In this document: positions 9,001 through 17,796 of the stretch, piece after piece | Numbering within the stretch: the stretch's first letter is position 1 | Layout: every line of letters starts with the position of its first letter | NCBI GenBank assembly: GCA_946497775.1 | Contig: CAMMLS010000005.1 | Location: 1 to 51,907 of the forward strand | Direction: 5' to 3' | Source: an uncultured Clostridium sp. | GTDB lineage: Bacteria; Bacillota; Clostridia; TANB77; CAG-508 | DNA: 51,907 nucleotides | Notes under the pieces: generated by a model | What the model saw: only the letters and a program-made list of their open reading frames with translations | What the model was told of the DNA's origin: nothing | Databases searched by the model: none | Made by a program: the position numbers and the translations under genes

Positions 9001-11059
9001 ACCTAGCATAGAAGAATACTATTCGCAATATAATAATCTAGTAGAAGATAATGGAAAATATTATCTTAAAGAAAACAATACACTAGTAGAAATAACTGAA
9101 ATACCAACAATTTATATGACAAATAAAGTATCTGTAAATGCGAAAGATTTAGAAAAAGAAATTTTTGCAGAAGACTATGAAAATATAGTAAAATCCCCAG
9201 AAATTTTAGTAACAGAAGTTTCTTCAAATGCAGAAGAAGTATTAATGAAAGAAGACGAGGATTTAACATATAGTATAAGAATAAAAAACAATAAACAAGA
9301 AGATATTACAAATATTAACCTAAGTAAAATTATTCCAGATGGATTAGAATTTAAAGAAATATATACAATAAAATACAATCCAGATTATGAAGAATGGGAA
9401 AAGCAAACAATTGGTACATACAATTCTCAAACAAAAGAGGCCAATATAAATGTAGGAAAAATAAGCCCAAATGATGATGTACAAATAAAAATAGAAGTTA
9501 AAACATCTAAACTTGCAGAAGAATATAATAAAGACGTAGAGACAATTACCAAAATTACAGGAGACAACATAAAAGATTATACAGGAAATACAATGAAAAA
9601 CACTATTGCAAAACCAAAATTAGAAACAGAATATATTTGTAGTAACAATAATAAATATATTAATAATGGAGATATAGTTGAATATAGTATAAAAGTTACA
9701 AATGTTTCTAATATATCTGCAAATAATGTAGAAATAAACGATGTATTACCAGAAGGCTTAAAACTTATAAAAGCGGATTATAGTATAGGTGAGTTTAATG
9801 TAACCACATCAATGAATAAAAATAGGGAAATACAGGTAACAGGAAATTTATTACCAAATGAAACAATGACTTTAAATATAAAAGCAAAAGCTGTTTCAAA
9901 ATCTCAAAATGTAAGTATACAAAATTCACCAACAATAAATTCACAAGAACTAGGAAGCAAACAAACAGAGCCTGTAACACATATATTAGAACCAATACAG
10001 GAAGTAGAAGGACATATAGAATCTAATAAAGAAGAGAGAAAATATAGTATATCTGGGAAAGTGTGGTATGACCAAAACAGAAATGGAACAAGAGATGTAG
10101 GAGAAAATGCTATATCAGAAATGGAATTAATGCTAATAAATGCAGATACAGGATTATTGGTACAAAAATTAGCAAGTGATACAGATGGAAATTACCATAT
10201 AGATAATTTATTAAAAGGAAACTATTTAGTAATATTTAAGTATGATAATGAAAAATACCAAGTCTCAGAATACAAAAAAATAGGAGTATCAGAAGATACT
10301 AATTCAGATGTAATAGCAGTAGATGTAGAAGAAGACGGAGTAAAATATAAAGGTGCTATATCAGATACAATAAGAATAGACAATGCAGATAGTCCAAATA
10401 TTGATATAGGATTATCAGATAAAATAATATTTGATTTAAAATTAGAAAGTGGAATAAGTAATATAACAATACAAAATAATAAAGAAATAAAACAGTATGA
10501 TTATGAAAATACAAAATTAGCAAAAGTAGATATTAACCCTGATTTACTAAGTTCTTCAACTGCTTATGTAGAATATAAAATAAAAATTACAAACGAGGGA
10601 AATGTACCAGGAATAGCAAATAACATAATTGATTATAAACCTCTAGATATGCTATTTAATTCGGAGTTAAATCCAAATTGGTATATAGGACAAGATGGAA
10701 ACCTATATTCAAATGAATTGGCCGCTCAAATAATAAACCCTGGCGAAACAAAGGAGATAAAGCTAATATTAATAAAACAAATGACAGACTCAAATACTGG
10801 AATTAATTTAAATACAGTAGAAATATACGAAACATACAATGAATTTGGATTAGAAGATATTGATTCAAAAGAAAACAATAAATCAGATACAGAAGATGAT
10901 TATTCACAAACAACAGCACTAATTTCAATTAGTTTAGGTGGAGTGGCTGTATATAATGTATCATTATTAATAATAGTGCTAGTTGCAATATTAGCAGGAA
11001 TATGGTATATAAAAGGAAATAAGATATTAATTAAAAAAGCTAAAAAGAAATACAAATAG
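6029..11059 (+). CDS. Giant surface protein with DUF11 repeats and an SdrD-B-like domain
   Basis: The 1676-residue protein is almost certainly exported and membrane anchored. An N-terminal signal segment (about 10-37) is followed by a long beta-rich region, then DUF11-like repeats from about residue 905 (for example VEYSIKVTNVSN and DVLPEGLKLI). An SdrD-B-like Ca-binding/CNA-B-like domain lies at about 1338-1430 (ISGKVWYDQNRNGTRD, DTDGNYHI), followed by one more DUF11-like domain with NEGNVPG. One transmembrane helix (about 1639-1660) and a Lys-rich cytoplasmic tail end it. No LPXTG-type motif is seen, unlike the two second-gene proteins further right. It is homologous along its length to the proteins at 28886 and 42025. 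The start ATG has AAGGAG about 6 bases upstream. The job is inferred to be adhesion or cell-surface structure. It precedes the CorC-like gene by 16 bp. Confidence 0.85.
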   Translation: MINTYKKDKLNKLIVSILIIALTFSNWCILGKWTVSNAISSELELQTNETSQKNVKFDIGFEEKNTWTHGKIADINDIINLKANISVENQGYLKDIYITFSGENDTSKNFEIIEINNQDTIKSSSANEIVLNQISKNQSINLEITAQWNKEIKKDISKLNQNNIVRFNATYVNGEGKEFKIEKNIILNIQWICENEITIESDILRYAQYEFPQEKGTIVTQKITINQNRPEGLAFKNIEINVEQIKIDEKLADEIIVKQENKSIPFEIIDNEKIKITDTNSEENGLIKDEQNSKQYDITYVFKNTNIKEKLEINTKIETVADIYSSATSKKAELEYNRTIEGKVGNIVELTNEKIENISKGKMYANYNQTQQIYKTTYNSNLKLNIGYKQNIKRIKIQNIGTYFENSNGDKYSIQNNFSLSMKVNKTDFENIFGTEGFIKLFDIENNQIGEINKNSQLDENGYYNIILENKTNNITMSTSEVVSEGSIEIIYTNEIEANLPFTKEEMKNFKVLEDEYNLELLFENDEKISMSNVFIKNELQETKTEATLNFSTNKFSSISQNENVEIKVELKNNQENSDLYKNPLFEIEFPEEISQINIKDSNILFDEELQIESIEQTKRNGKIVLLIKLKGTQSKFLLEEYINGTTIILNADISVDVRTSSKTENVIMKYYNENAISYNEKDYGKCVSNIEFISPIGMIVGTEISNYNINNESIMSVLQGEKVGKLEIFTEAKNAETNILVVNNTGNSCSELTVLGRLPFKGNKNIVTGKELGTTIDTKLTSPIIIDSRFENIEIYYSDNGDANTNLSVEQNHWTKDINELESVKSYMVKINETISQSDVINIKYNFEIPANLEHNTYLYQDVVAFYNNNRNIAKVNEMSQADLMGLTTGKGPQMEITQTASIPSGEEVSEGQKIRYLIEVKNTGIDSIYNLEIKDLLPDNAIYTVYTRNGLSVGYDEKNPNAEMLLWQFEELKVDESIKIQFDVEVNKLPSIEEYYSQYNNLVEDNGKYYLKENNTLVEITEIPTIYMTNKVSVNAKDLEKEIFAEDYENIVKSPEILVTEVSSNAEEVLMKEDEDLTYSIRIKNNKQEDITNINLSKIIPDGLEFKEIYTIKYNPDYEEWEKQTIGTYNSQTKEANINVGKISPNDDVQIKIEVKTSKLAEEYNKDVETITKITGDNIKDYTGNTMKNTIAKPKLETEYICSNNNKYINNGDIVEYSIKVTNVSNISANNVEINDVLPEGLKLIKADYSIGEFNVTTSMNKNREIQVTGNLLPNETMTLNIKAKAVSKSQNVSIQNSPTINSQELGSKQTEPVTHILEPIQEVEGHIESNKEERKYSISGKVWYDQNRNGTRDVGENAISEMELMLINADTGLLVQKLASDTDGNYHIDNLLKGNYLVIFKYDNEKYQVSEYKKIGVSEDTNSDVIAVDVEEDGVKYKGAISDTIRIDNADSPNIDIGLSDKIIFDLKLESGISNITIQNNKEIKQYDYENTKLAKVDINPDLLSSSTAYVEYKIKITNEGNVPGIANNIIDYKPLDMLFNSELNPNWYIGQDGNLYSNELAAQIINPGETKEIKLILIKQMTDSNTGINLNTVEIYETYNEFGLEDIDSKENNKSDTEDDYSQTTALISISLGGVAVYNVSLLIIVLVAILAGIWYIKGNKILIKKAKKKYK

Positions 11060-11075
11060 GAAGGGAAAATAATAT

Positions 11076-12392
11076 ATGATTTCACAAATATTAATATTAA
11101 TTATACTCATTTTGATAAATGCTTTTTTTGCAGCAAGTGAAATTGCTTATATATCACTAAATGATGCAAAAATAGAGAAAATGGCAAAAGAAGGAAACAA
11201 AAAAGCAAAACAGATAGAAAAAATGCTAAAAACACCAAGTAGTTTTTTAGCAACAATTCAAGTGGGTATTACACTTGCAGGATTTCTATCAAGTGCGTTT
11301 GCATCAGATGCATTTGCAAGCAAATTAGCACCAGTGCTTTATAATTTAATTCCAGCAGTAAGTGAAGATATATGGAAAGGAATATCTATTGTAATAATTA
11401 CATTAATATTATCATTCTTTACACTTATATTTGGAGAATTAGTACCAAAAAGATTAGCAATGAAATATCATGAAAAATTATCATTTGCAACAATTGGCCC
11501 AATAAGAACATTATCAATTATAACAGCACCATTTGTTAAATTTTTAAGTGCAACAACAAATTTTATATCAAAATTATTTGGTGTAACAGAAAATGAAGAA
11601 GAAACAGTAACAGAAGAAGAAATAAGAATGATGCTAGACCAAGGGGAAGAAAGTGGAACAATAGATGAAGATGAAAAAGAATTAATAAATAATGTTTTCG
11701 AACTAGATGATATCGTTGTTTCAGAAATAATGACACATAGAACAGAAATATTTGCTGTAAATATAGATATGGGAATAGAAGAACTATTAAAAGAATTAGA
11801 TGAACAAGAATATAGATATAGTAGAATCCCAGTATATGAAGAAACAATAGATGAAATAGCAGGTATAATATATGTAAAAGATATTCTAAAAAATATGAAC
11901 AAATCAGATGCTTCAATTAAAAACATGGTAAAACAAGCATATTTTGTATCACAAACAAAGCCAATTAATGAATTATTTAGAGAACTGCAAAAAAATAAAA
12001 ATCATATGGCAATTGTAGTAGATGAATATGGCGGAACAGCAGGAATAATAACAATGGAAGACATATTAGAAGAACTTGTAGGAAACATATATGATGAATA
12101 TGATCAAATAGAAGAAGAATACAAGAAGATAGATGATAACACATATATACTAGAAGGAAATATGCCAATATATGATGTAAACAAATTACTAGATGCTAAA
12201 ATTCCAGAAGGAGATTATGATACATTATCTGGATATTTACAAGAAGAATTAGGTAGAATACCAACAGATGAGGAAACTCCTGTTATAGAAACAAAAGAAA
12301 TTACATTTAAAATAGAAAAGTCAGAGGATAAAAGAATACTTTGGGTAAAAGCATGTAAGAATCAAAATATAGAAGAAAATACCAAAGAATGA
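11076..12392 (+). CDS. CNNM/CorC (HlyC-type) transporter with CBS domains
   Basis: The 438-residue protein has the complete hemolysin-C/CorC architecture. A DUF21/CNNM membrane domain occupies about 1-190 with several hydrophobic helices, including the typical N-terminal ILINAFFAASEIAYISL segment. A CBS pair follows at about 205-330 (DIVVSEIMTHRTEI, RIPVYEE, VVDEYGGTAGIITMEDILEE). A CorC_HlyC regulatory domain ends the protein at about 345-430. Members of the family are linked to Mg or Co transport and to resistance against ion stress; they are not true haemolysins. The gene begins 16 bp after the surface-protein stop with AGGAAGGG as ribosome binding site, so it may share its transcript. The last codons overlap a decayed Rpn fragment in another frame. 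Family assignment is certain; the transported ion is unknown. Confidence 0.9.
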   Translation: MISQILILIILILINAFFAASEIAYISLNDAKIEKMAKEGNKKAKQIEKMLKTPSSFLATIQVGITLAGFLSSAFASDAFASKLAPVLYNLIPAVSEDIWKGISIVIITLILSFFTLIFGELVPKRLAMKYHEKLSFATIGPIRTLSIITAPFVKFLSATTNFISKLFGVTENEEETVTEEEIRMMLDQGEESGTIDEDEKELINNVFELDDIVVSEIMTHRTEIFAVNIDMGIEELLKELDEQEYRYSRIPVYEETIDEIAGIIYVKDILKNMNKSDASIKNMVKQAYFVSQTKPINELFRELQKNKNHMAIVVDEYGGTAGIITMEDILEELVGNIYDEYDQIEEEYKKIDDNTYILEGNMPIYDVNKLLDAKIPEGDYDTLSGYLQEELGRIPTDEETPVIETKEITFKIEKSEDKRILWVKACKNQNIEENTKE

Positions 12393-12738
12393 TGTAATAT
12401 TTAAAAATTTATTTTCAAAAGTTGGAAATGAGAATTTGCTAAAAGAATTTTTAGAAGAAATACTGGGGATAAAAATAAATAAAATAGAAATACAAAAAGA
12501 AGTAGAATTAAACAAGAGTCATGAAAAAGAAAAGTGTAGAGATATTATTATAAAATGTACAGGACTAAGTGAAAAAGATTTAGAGAAGGCAATTTTAGCT
12601 AATAAGCGGAGATTTTTTAGTAAAATCATAAAATTTTTGGTATTAATAGATATAAAAGTTTATTTGAAAAAAGAAAAACTGGGAGAGAAGAAAAATCTTC
12701 CGGTTTTTTATATGGAAAATATTTATTATAAAAGATAA
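12373..12738 (+). pseudogene. Decayed, internally deleted Rpn-family (PD-(D/E)XK) nuclease/putative transposase
   Basis: An open frame beginning inside the 3' end of the CorC-like gene reads KKIPKNDVIFKNLFSKVGNE and then LLKEFLEEILGIKINKIEI. This is the typical N-terminus of Rpn recombination-promoting nucleases, but without a start codon or ribosome binding site. After about 50 residues it jumps to DIIIKCTGLSEKDLEKAI, which resembles the C-terminal tail of the same family. The whole catalytic middle is missing. A CGG lies in frame at 12607. Reading through gives a Lys-rich tail to 12738; a +1 shift gives a stop at 12629-12631. Since the gene is already dead, this CGG does not test the recoding idea. 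Likely a remnant of a mobile or multicopy gene. Confidence 0.6.
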
Positions 12739-12969
12739 GCAAAATTTTTACTCATTAAAAATATTTATAAATCAATCTTTTTACCAAAAAAATATTGTAA
12801 TTTTCCACAAATTATAATAAAATAATAGACATAATTTAGTTACTTTTTTACAAAAAGATAAAAATATATCAAAAGAAGTAAAAAACTTTTTATATTTAAT
12901 ATACTTAAAACGACAAATATTTTAAAAGATACAAGTTAAAATAGAGGCAATAAAGCAGAGGTGAAAAGT
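12739..12969 (+). promoter_or_regulatory. spoIIE upstream region with a possible Spo0A box
   Basis: About 220 bp of very AT-rich DNA without a gene. On the minus strand 12917-12909 reads TTTGTCGTT, two mismatches from the 0A-box core TTTGTCGAA, about 50 bp upstream of spoIIE. In Bacillus, spoIIE is activated by Spo0A, which makes the site plausible. A TTTTCCACA (12801-12809) resembles a weak DnaA box. No convincing -35/-10 pair was identified. Confidence 0.3.
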
Positions 12970-15390
12970 ATGTTTCAAAATATTTCTCAGCAGGAAGTAG
13001 ATGAAGAAGAGAAGTTAGAAAATATAAATAATAAAAAATCAAATATTAAAACAATATTAAAAAATATGTTTACAATACCTAACATAATTGTATATATAGT
13101 TGCATTTATGATTTCCACAGTTTCTATATTAGATGGAATTACAATTTTCGCAATGGCAATGTTTGCAGCAGCTTGTAGCAATGGTGTTGTAGCAGGGATG
13201 GTGTATATAGCAACACTTGCAGGTACTTTTTTAGGACTAGGACAAGATGCTTTTTTAAGTTATTTACTCACATCATTATTTTTTATGGCTTTAATGCTGA
13301 TTGTTAAACCTAGACTTGGTGAAGAAGGTAAAAATGAAAAATTACTACTTGGTAAGCATTTAATATTTTCAATAATATGCATTCAAGCTATGGCTTTATT
13401 TAGTGGAAGATATCTAGTAGCAGATTTACTTTCTACCATAATGGAAGCAATTCTAGCATATATATTCTATAAAATATTTGTAAATTCAATACCAGTTTTA
13501 CAAGATATAAGAGCAAAAAAGGCATTTACAATAGAAGAAGTAATAGGTGCCAGTCTTCTTGTTTCAATTGCAATTTCCTCTATGCATTATATATCAATAT
13601 ATGGAATAGGAATTTCAGAAGTTCTAAGTATTTTACTAGTACTTGTATTAGGTTGGAAAAATGGAGTTTTAGTTGGGGCTACTACTGGACTTACAATGGG
13701 AGTTGTACTTGCTATAATAGGTGTTGGTGAAAATAGCTTGATTGCTACATATGCTCTTTCTGGAATGATTGCAGGCATATTAAATAGATTTGGTAAAATA
13801 GGTGTAATTATAGGATTCCTTATAGGAAGTGGAATATTAATATATATGACAAATGCAAATATAGAAACAGATATTTATTTAAAAGAAGTTTTAATAGCAG
13901 CAATAGCTCTTTTATTAATGCCAAAAAGTATAGAAATTAATATTAAAGATATGGTGCAAGGGACAAAATTATTACCAGTAACAATGGGAAATATATTATC
14001 AGCTGGAAAGCAAACAATATATAAATTAAATAGTGTATCAGATGCAATTTCAGAAATGGCAAAAAGCTATGAGGAAGCAGCTGCAACCATTGTAGATGAA
14101 GAGGCAGATAATATAAAGAAAAATAAAAAAATCTTTATAGATGAAATGTTAACAAATTTAGAAACCATAAGTGATAATATTTTATATGATGACTTAATAG
14201 ATGAAGAAAATGGAATCTTAGATGAAATATTTGATGTGCTAATAGAAAAAGAAGAAATAGAAAGAGAAGACTTAATAAAGATATTTGAAAATCATAACAG
14301 CTATATTGTAGGAGCCGACGAAGATGGCAGCTCTAAAGCAATGGAAAACAGTATATTCCAAGTTATAAAAAATATTAATTATACATATAAAATAAGCAAA
14401 ATTAATTTTGTATGGAAACAAAAAGCTGCATCAGATAAGAAAAACATATCAGATAAGCTAAATGTAGTATCAAAAGTTATTTCTAATTTAGCAGATGAGA
14501 TTAGTGCAGAAGAAAAAATAATACAAACAGAAATAGAAGAAATAAAAGTTTTAACAAAACAAAAAGGCATTGAATTAAAAGAAGTATTAATAAATAAACA
14601 ACAAAGTGGTAAAAATATTATAAAGCTAGAAATAGTAAATAAAAACAGAAATATGATAAATACAATGGAAAATATATTATCAAAAGTTTTAAATGATAAA
14701 ATAAAATACACAGGGAAAGAAGATAATTTAGATAGATATGAAACAGAAGATAACTTTAAACTAGAAATAGGAATTTCTAGAACGACAAAAGCTAATAGTG
14801 ACACATCAGGAGATAGCAGTATACAAACTAAATTAAAAGATGGAAAATATTTGTTAGCAATAAGCGATGGAATGGGATCAGGCAAGGCCGCAAGAAATTC
14901 TAGCAAAAAAGTAATAAATATGCTAGAAAATCTATTAACATCAGGTTTTGAAAAAGATACATCGATAGAGTTAATAAATACTGCAATAACAGCATCCGTA
15001 GAAGATGATATGTATGCAACAATAGATGCTGCTATATTGGATTTATATAGTGGAAATGTAGAATTTATAAAAAATGGGGCATGTAGTACATATATTAAAA
15101 CAAAAAATGGTGTACAAATTATAAAAGACTCATCAGTTCCTGTTGGAATAAGCAATAGTGTTAAATCTGTTAAATATGATAAAGACTTAGAAGATGGCGA
15201 CATAGTTTTATTATGCACAGATGGAATACAAGATTCAGGAGAAGAAAACTGGCTAAAAAATATATTAGAAAGAATTCAAACAGAAAATGTTCAAAAAATA
15301 GCAGATATAATTATAGGAGAAGCAATAGATAATAACTTTGGAATAGCTAAAGATGATATGACAATAATAGTAGCTAGGGTAAGAAAATAA
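12970..15390 (+). CDS. spoIIE: Stage II sporulation protein E, membrane PP2C phosphatase
   Basis: SpoIIE dephosphorylates the anti-anti-sigma factor SpoIIAA and so activates sigma-F in the forespore; it also sits at the polar septum. The 806-residue product shows the expected order. A short cytoplasmic N-terminus is followed by about ten transmembrane helices (roughly 35-330), a long central helical region (about 350-580) and a C-terminal PP2C domain (about 590-806). The PP2C motifs LLAISDGMGSGKAAR and LLCTDGIQDSG carry the metal-binding aspartates. ATG at 12970 is chosen over GTG at 12961 because AGAGGTG lies 6 bases upstream of the ATG, and the GTG lies within the ribosome binding site itself. 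The gene converges with the thioesterase gene at a shared terminator. Its presence is strong evidence for endospore formation. Confidence 0.92.
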   Translation: MFQNISQQEVDEEEKLENINNKKSNIKTILKNMFTIPNIIVYIVAFMISTVSILDGITIFAMAMFAAACSNGVVAGMVYIATLAGTFLGLGQDAFLSYLLTSLFFMALMLIVKPRLGEEGKNEKLLLGKHLIFSIICIQAMALFSGRYLVADLLSTIMEAILAYIFYKIFVNSIPVLQDIRAKKAFTIEEVIGASLLVSIAISSMHYISIYGIGISEVLSILLVLVLGWKNGVLVGATTGLTMGVVLAIIGVGENSLIATYALSGMIAGILNRFGKIGVIIGFLIGSGILIYMTNANIETDIYLKEVLIAAIALLLMPKSIEINIKDMVQGTKLLPVTMGNILSAGKQTIYKLNSVSDAISEMAKSYEEAAATIVDEEADNIKKNKKIFIDEMLTNLETISDNILYDDLIDEENGILDEIFDVLIEKEEIEREDLIKIFENHNSYIVGADEDGSSKAMENSIFQVIKNINYTYKISKINFVWKQKAASDKKNISDKLNVVSKVISNLADEISAEEKIIQTEIEEIKVLTKQKGIELKEVLINKQQSGKNIIKLEIVNKNRNMINTMENILSKVLNDKIKYTGKEDNLDRYETEDNFKLEIGISRTTKANSDTSGDSSIQTKLKDGKYLLAISDGMGSGKAARNSSKKVINMLENLLTSGFEKDTSIELINTAITASVEDDMYATIDAAILDLYSGNVEFIKNGACSTYIKTKNGVQIIKDSSVPVGISNSVKSVKYDKDLEDGDIVLLCTDGIQDSGEENWLKNILERIQTENVQKIADIIIGEAIDNNFGIAKDDMTIIVARVRK

Positions 15391-15402
15391 TTACCCTAGC
15401 TA
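15371..15402. terminator. Bidirectional terminator between spoIIE and the thioesterase
   Basis: TAGCTAGGGTAA (15371-15382) pairs perfectly with TTACCCTAGCTA (15391-15402) around an 8-base loop, with AATTTTA on the plus side. It overlaps the last codons of both convergent genes, an economical shared terminator. Confidence 0.8.
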
Positions 15403-16125
15403 AATTTTACTATACAATGAATTTTAGATAAATCTTCACTTTTAATAACCACATAATGTGCATTATCCACATTATAATAAAAAGATTTTGTTTTATCACC
15501 ATATACAGCTTGATGCTTGTACATAATTTCAACATTTTCAAATTCAGTGTTTTCATATATATCTTCTGGAAGAAGCTCATTTGCAATTTCTAAATAATTA
15601 GAGTTATGAACATGGTTATTTGTATCAATATCTCTTCTCATTATGGCATAGTCATATGTTCCAAGACAAGGTGAATCAGGCTCACGAAGCTTAGCTATTT
15701 TTTCACTAAAAACATGTTCATCAGTAGTTTGATAAGCTTCTAAAATTTCAGGTGTAATTCTAGATAATGTTTCATCTTTTAAATTAAATAAAGCCCATTT
15801 AGATGTTGCAATAGCTATTAATTCTTTATTTTCATCATATAATTTGTAATCACGATAAGAACAAACCTTTTCAGCACCAGCAGACCATGTTACTATATGA
15901 ATTTTTTCATTACTTGCAGGTCTTCTGTAAATTTGAAGTTTCCAATTTAAGACTAGCCAAACCAAATGAGTTTTTTCAAAATCATTTAGACCATATCCCG
16001 CCTCATCTGAATGGTAACTTCCGAGCCCCTCGTAAATACTTTAAAAAGCCTTTGTAAGTTAATTTATTTTTCTTATCTACATAATCATAATCAATTATAA
16101 AATCTCTTTCAAAATGATATCCCAT
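15396..16125 (-). CDS. Acyl-ACP thioesterase, frameshifted at CGG
   Basis: The enzyme hydrolyses acyl-ACP to release fatty acids in the cytoplasm. The start ATG at 16125 has AGGAGG 5 bases upstream. The first 34 codons read MGYHFERDFIIDYDYVDKKN and on to YLRGA. They then meet CGG (16023-16021), after which the zero frame ends at TGA five codons later. Skipping the C gives G-S-Y-H-S-D-E-A-G-Y-G-L and a continuous frame to the stop, 242 residues in total, the normal length for the PF01643 family. The C-terminal hotdog repeat with RRDIDTNNHVHNSNYLE (conserved D, N and H of the catalytic region) is intact. No second lesion is present, which argues against a decaying pseudogene. The ATG-containing N-terminal part would be missed by ordinary gene finding. 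Confidence 0.88.
16021..16023 (-). other. CGG recoding site 2 (thioesterase codon 35)
   Basis: GCT-CGG-AAG in the zero frame ends at TGA five codons later; GCT-(C)-GGA-AGT restores Ala-Gly-Ser and the rest of the enzyme. Confidence 0.85.
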
Positions 16126-16184
16126 AATCTCCTCCTATAAATAAAAATTGTCTTTTAAAAATAATAAATATTATATCATTAATA

Positions 16185-16213
16185 TTGTAATTATGCAAAA
16201 TAAATGATATAGT
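16185..16213 (+). promoter_or_regulatory. Probable sigma-A promoter of the WG-repeat/acpS/tatD operon
   Basis: TTGTAA (16185-16190) and TATAGT (16208-16213) are 17 bp apart, 37 bp before the start codon at 16250. Confidence 0.5.
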
Positions 16214-16249
16214 GTATATGTGAAATTTTATATACTTGGAGGAAAATAT

Positions 16250-17773
16250 ATGGGCGGAAAAAGATTTGATGAAGAGCCAAAGCTTAATAAAAAGAAGGTA
16301 TTTAGTGTTGTTTTAGGAATTGTAGTCATTATAATGTTTGGACTTACACTTTCTAAATTATTACAAGATGGGACAAACTTAGCAAACAAAAAAATAGAAG
16401 AATCAGACAAATATTTTTCTGTATATACAAATTATAAATGGGGAGTAATAAACCAAAAAGGTGATTACATAATAAACCCAATATATGATGAAATGATAGT
16501 CATACCAGATGAAACACAAGCACTATTTGCATGTACGTCAGATGTAAACTTTCAAAATGGAACTTATAAAACCAAAATAATAAATGAAAAAGGAGAAACC
16601 CTTTTTACAAATTATGATATAACAGAATTTATAATAAATTATGATAAAGATAATGTATTATGGTATGAAAACAATGTTATAAAAGTACAAAAAGATGGAA
16701 AATATGGAATGATTAATTTCGAAGGAAGAGAACTTTTAAAATGTGAATATGATAGCATCGAAGCATTAAACGGAGTAAAAAATACATTTATAATTAAAAA
16801 GGGAAATAAAGTAGGAGTAAGCGATAGTTTTGGAAACATAATAGTAGATGTAGAATACAAAGAAATAAAACCAATGGGGGAAGATAATAGAAAAGAATTT
16901 ATAATAATAAATGATGAGGATAAACAAGGCGTTGCATTATCTAATAATACAATAGAACTAGAATGTCTTTACGAAGAAATAAAACCAATGAGTATAAATA
17001 ATGTATATATTGTAAAAGAAGATGGAAATTGGAAAATAATTGATGCCGACAAAACAGTTAATATAACAGAAGGATTTAATGATGTGACACAAATAGCAGG
17101 AGAAAATTTTGTAATTTTAGAAAATAATAATTACGGAGTGATAAATCAAAAAGGAGAAAAACTAATTCCAGCAGAATATGACAGATTATCATATGCATAT
17201 GGAGATGTATTTGTGGCACAAAAAGATAATAAATATGGTGTAATTAATTTACAAAATGAAACAAAAATAGAATTTGAATATGATGAACTAATATATAGAA
17301 CAGATTCAGACCTATTTGTAGGAACAATAGGAGAAGAAGACCCACAAATATTAGATAAAGAATTTAATCAAAAACTAACAGGAATTATATCAAAAGTAGA
17401 TAGTCAAAGAGGGTATATAAAAATAAGAACAAATGGTGAATATAAATATTACAATTTTAAATTTGAAGAAAAACAAAACACAGAAATATTTCCAGATAAT
17501 ACACTATTTTTAAGTAAAAAAGATGGGAAATATGGATATATAAACAAACAAGGGGAAGTAGTAGTAGATTATATATATGATGATGCAACAGAACAAAATG
17601 AATATGGATATGTAAGTGTTAATAAAGGAGGAAAATGGGGAAGTTTAGATAAAGATGGAAAAGTAGTAGCAGAGCCAATATATACAATGCAAAACAACAC
17701 AGTAATAGAATTTATAGGAAAGTGGCATCTAGCAGAAGATCTTAATGCAAACTATTATACAGATGCAAACTAA
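16250..17773 (+). CDS. WG-repeat protein with N-terminal membrane anchor
   Basis: The 507-residue protein starts at ATG 16250, 7 bases after GGAGG; an in-frame GTG at 16220 lies upstream of that ribosome binding site and is not used. A single transmembrane segment near residues 13-33 is followed by an extracytoplasmic region made of WG beta repeats. Examples are YKWGVINQKGDYIINPIYDE, GKYGMINFEGRELLKCEYD, NYGVINQKGEKLIPAEYD and GKYGYINKQGEVVVDYIYD. About nine repeats of some 45 residues can be seen. WG repeats fold into beta sheets and are of unknown function, usually at the cell surface. It is the first gene of a four-gene operon ending with tatD; the partners do not point to a specific role. 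Confidence 0.85.
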   Translation: MGGKRFDEEPKLNKKKVFSVVLGIVVIIMFGLTLSKLLQDGTNLANKKIEESDKYFSVYTNYKWGVINQKGDYIINPIYDEMIVIPDETQALFACTSDVNFQNGTYKTKIINEKGETLFTNYDITEFIINYDKDNVLWYENNVIKVQKDGKYGMINFEGRELLKCEYDSIEALNGVKNTFIIKKGNKVGVSDSFGNIIVDVEYKEIKPMGEDNRKEFIIINDEDKQGVALSNNTIELECLYEEIKPMSINNVYIVKEDGNWKIIDADKTVNITEGFNDVTQIAGENFVILENNNYGVINQKGEKLIPAEYDRLSYAYGDVFVAQKDNKYGVINLQNETKIEFEYDELIYRTDSDLFVGTIGEEDPQILDKEFNQKLTGIISKVDSQRGYIKIRTNGEYKYYNFKFEEKQNTEIFPDNTLFLSKKDGKYGYINKQGEVVVDYIYDDATEQNEYGYVSVNKGGKWGSLDKDGKVVAEPIYTMQNNTVIEFIGKWHLAEDLNANYYTDAN

Positions 17774-17796
17774 AACATAACAAAGGAATGAGTTAA

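Noticed and set aside
12436..12738. A novel 100-residue gene
   Set aside because: Its frame extends upstream into recognisable Rpn N-terminal sequence without a start codon; it is better explained as a pseudogene.
14379..15218. 279-codon frame on the minus strand inside spoIIE
   Set aside because: Antisense shadow of a strongly AT-rich gene: hydrophobic low-complexity translation, no ribosome binding site, no family match. The same applies to the other minus-strand frames inside the surface-protein genes.
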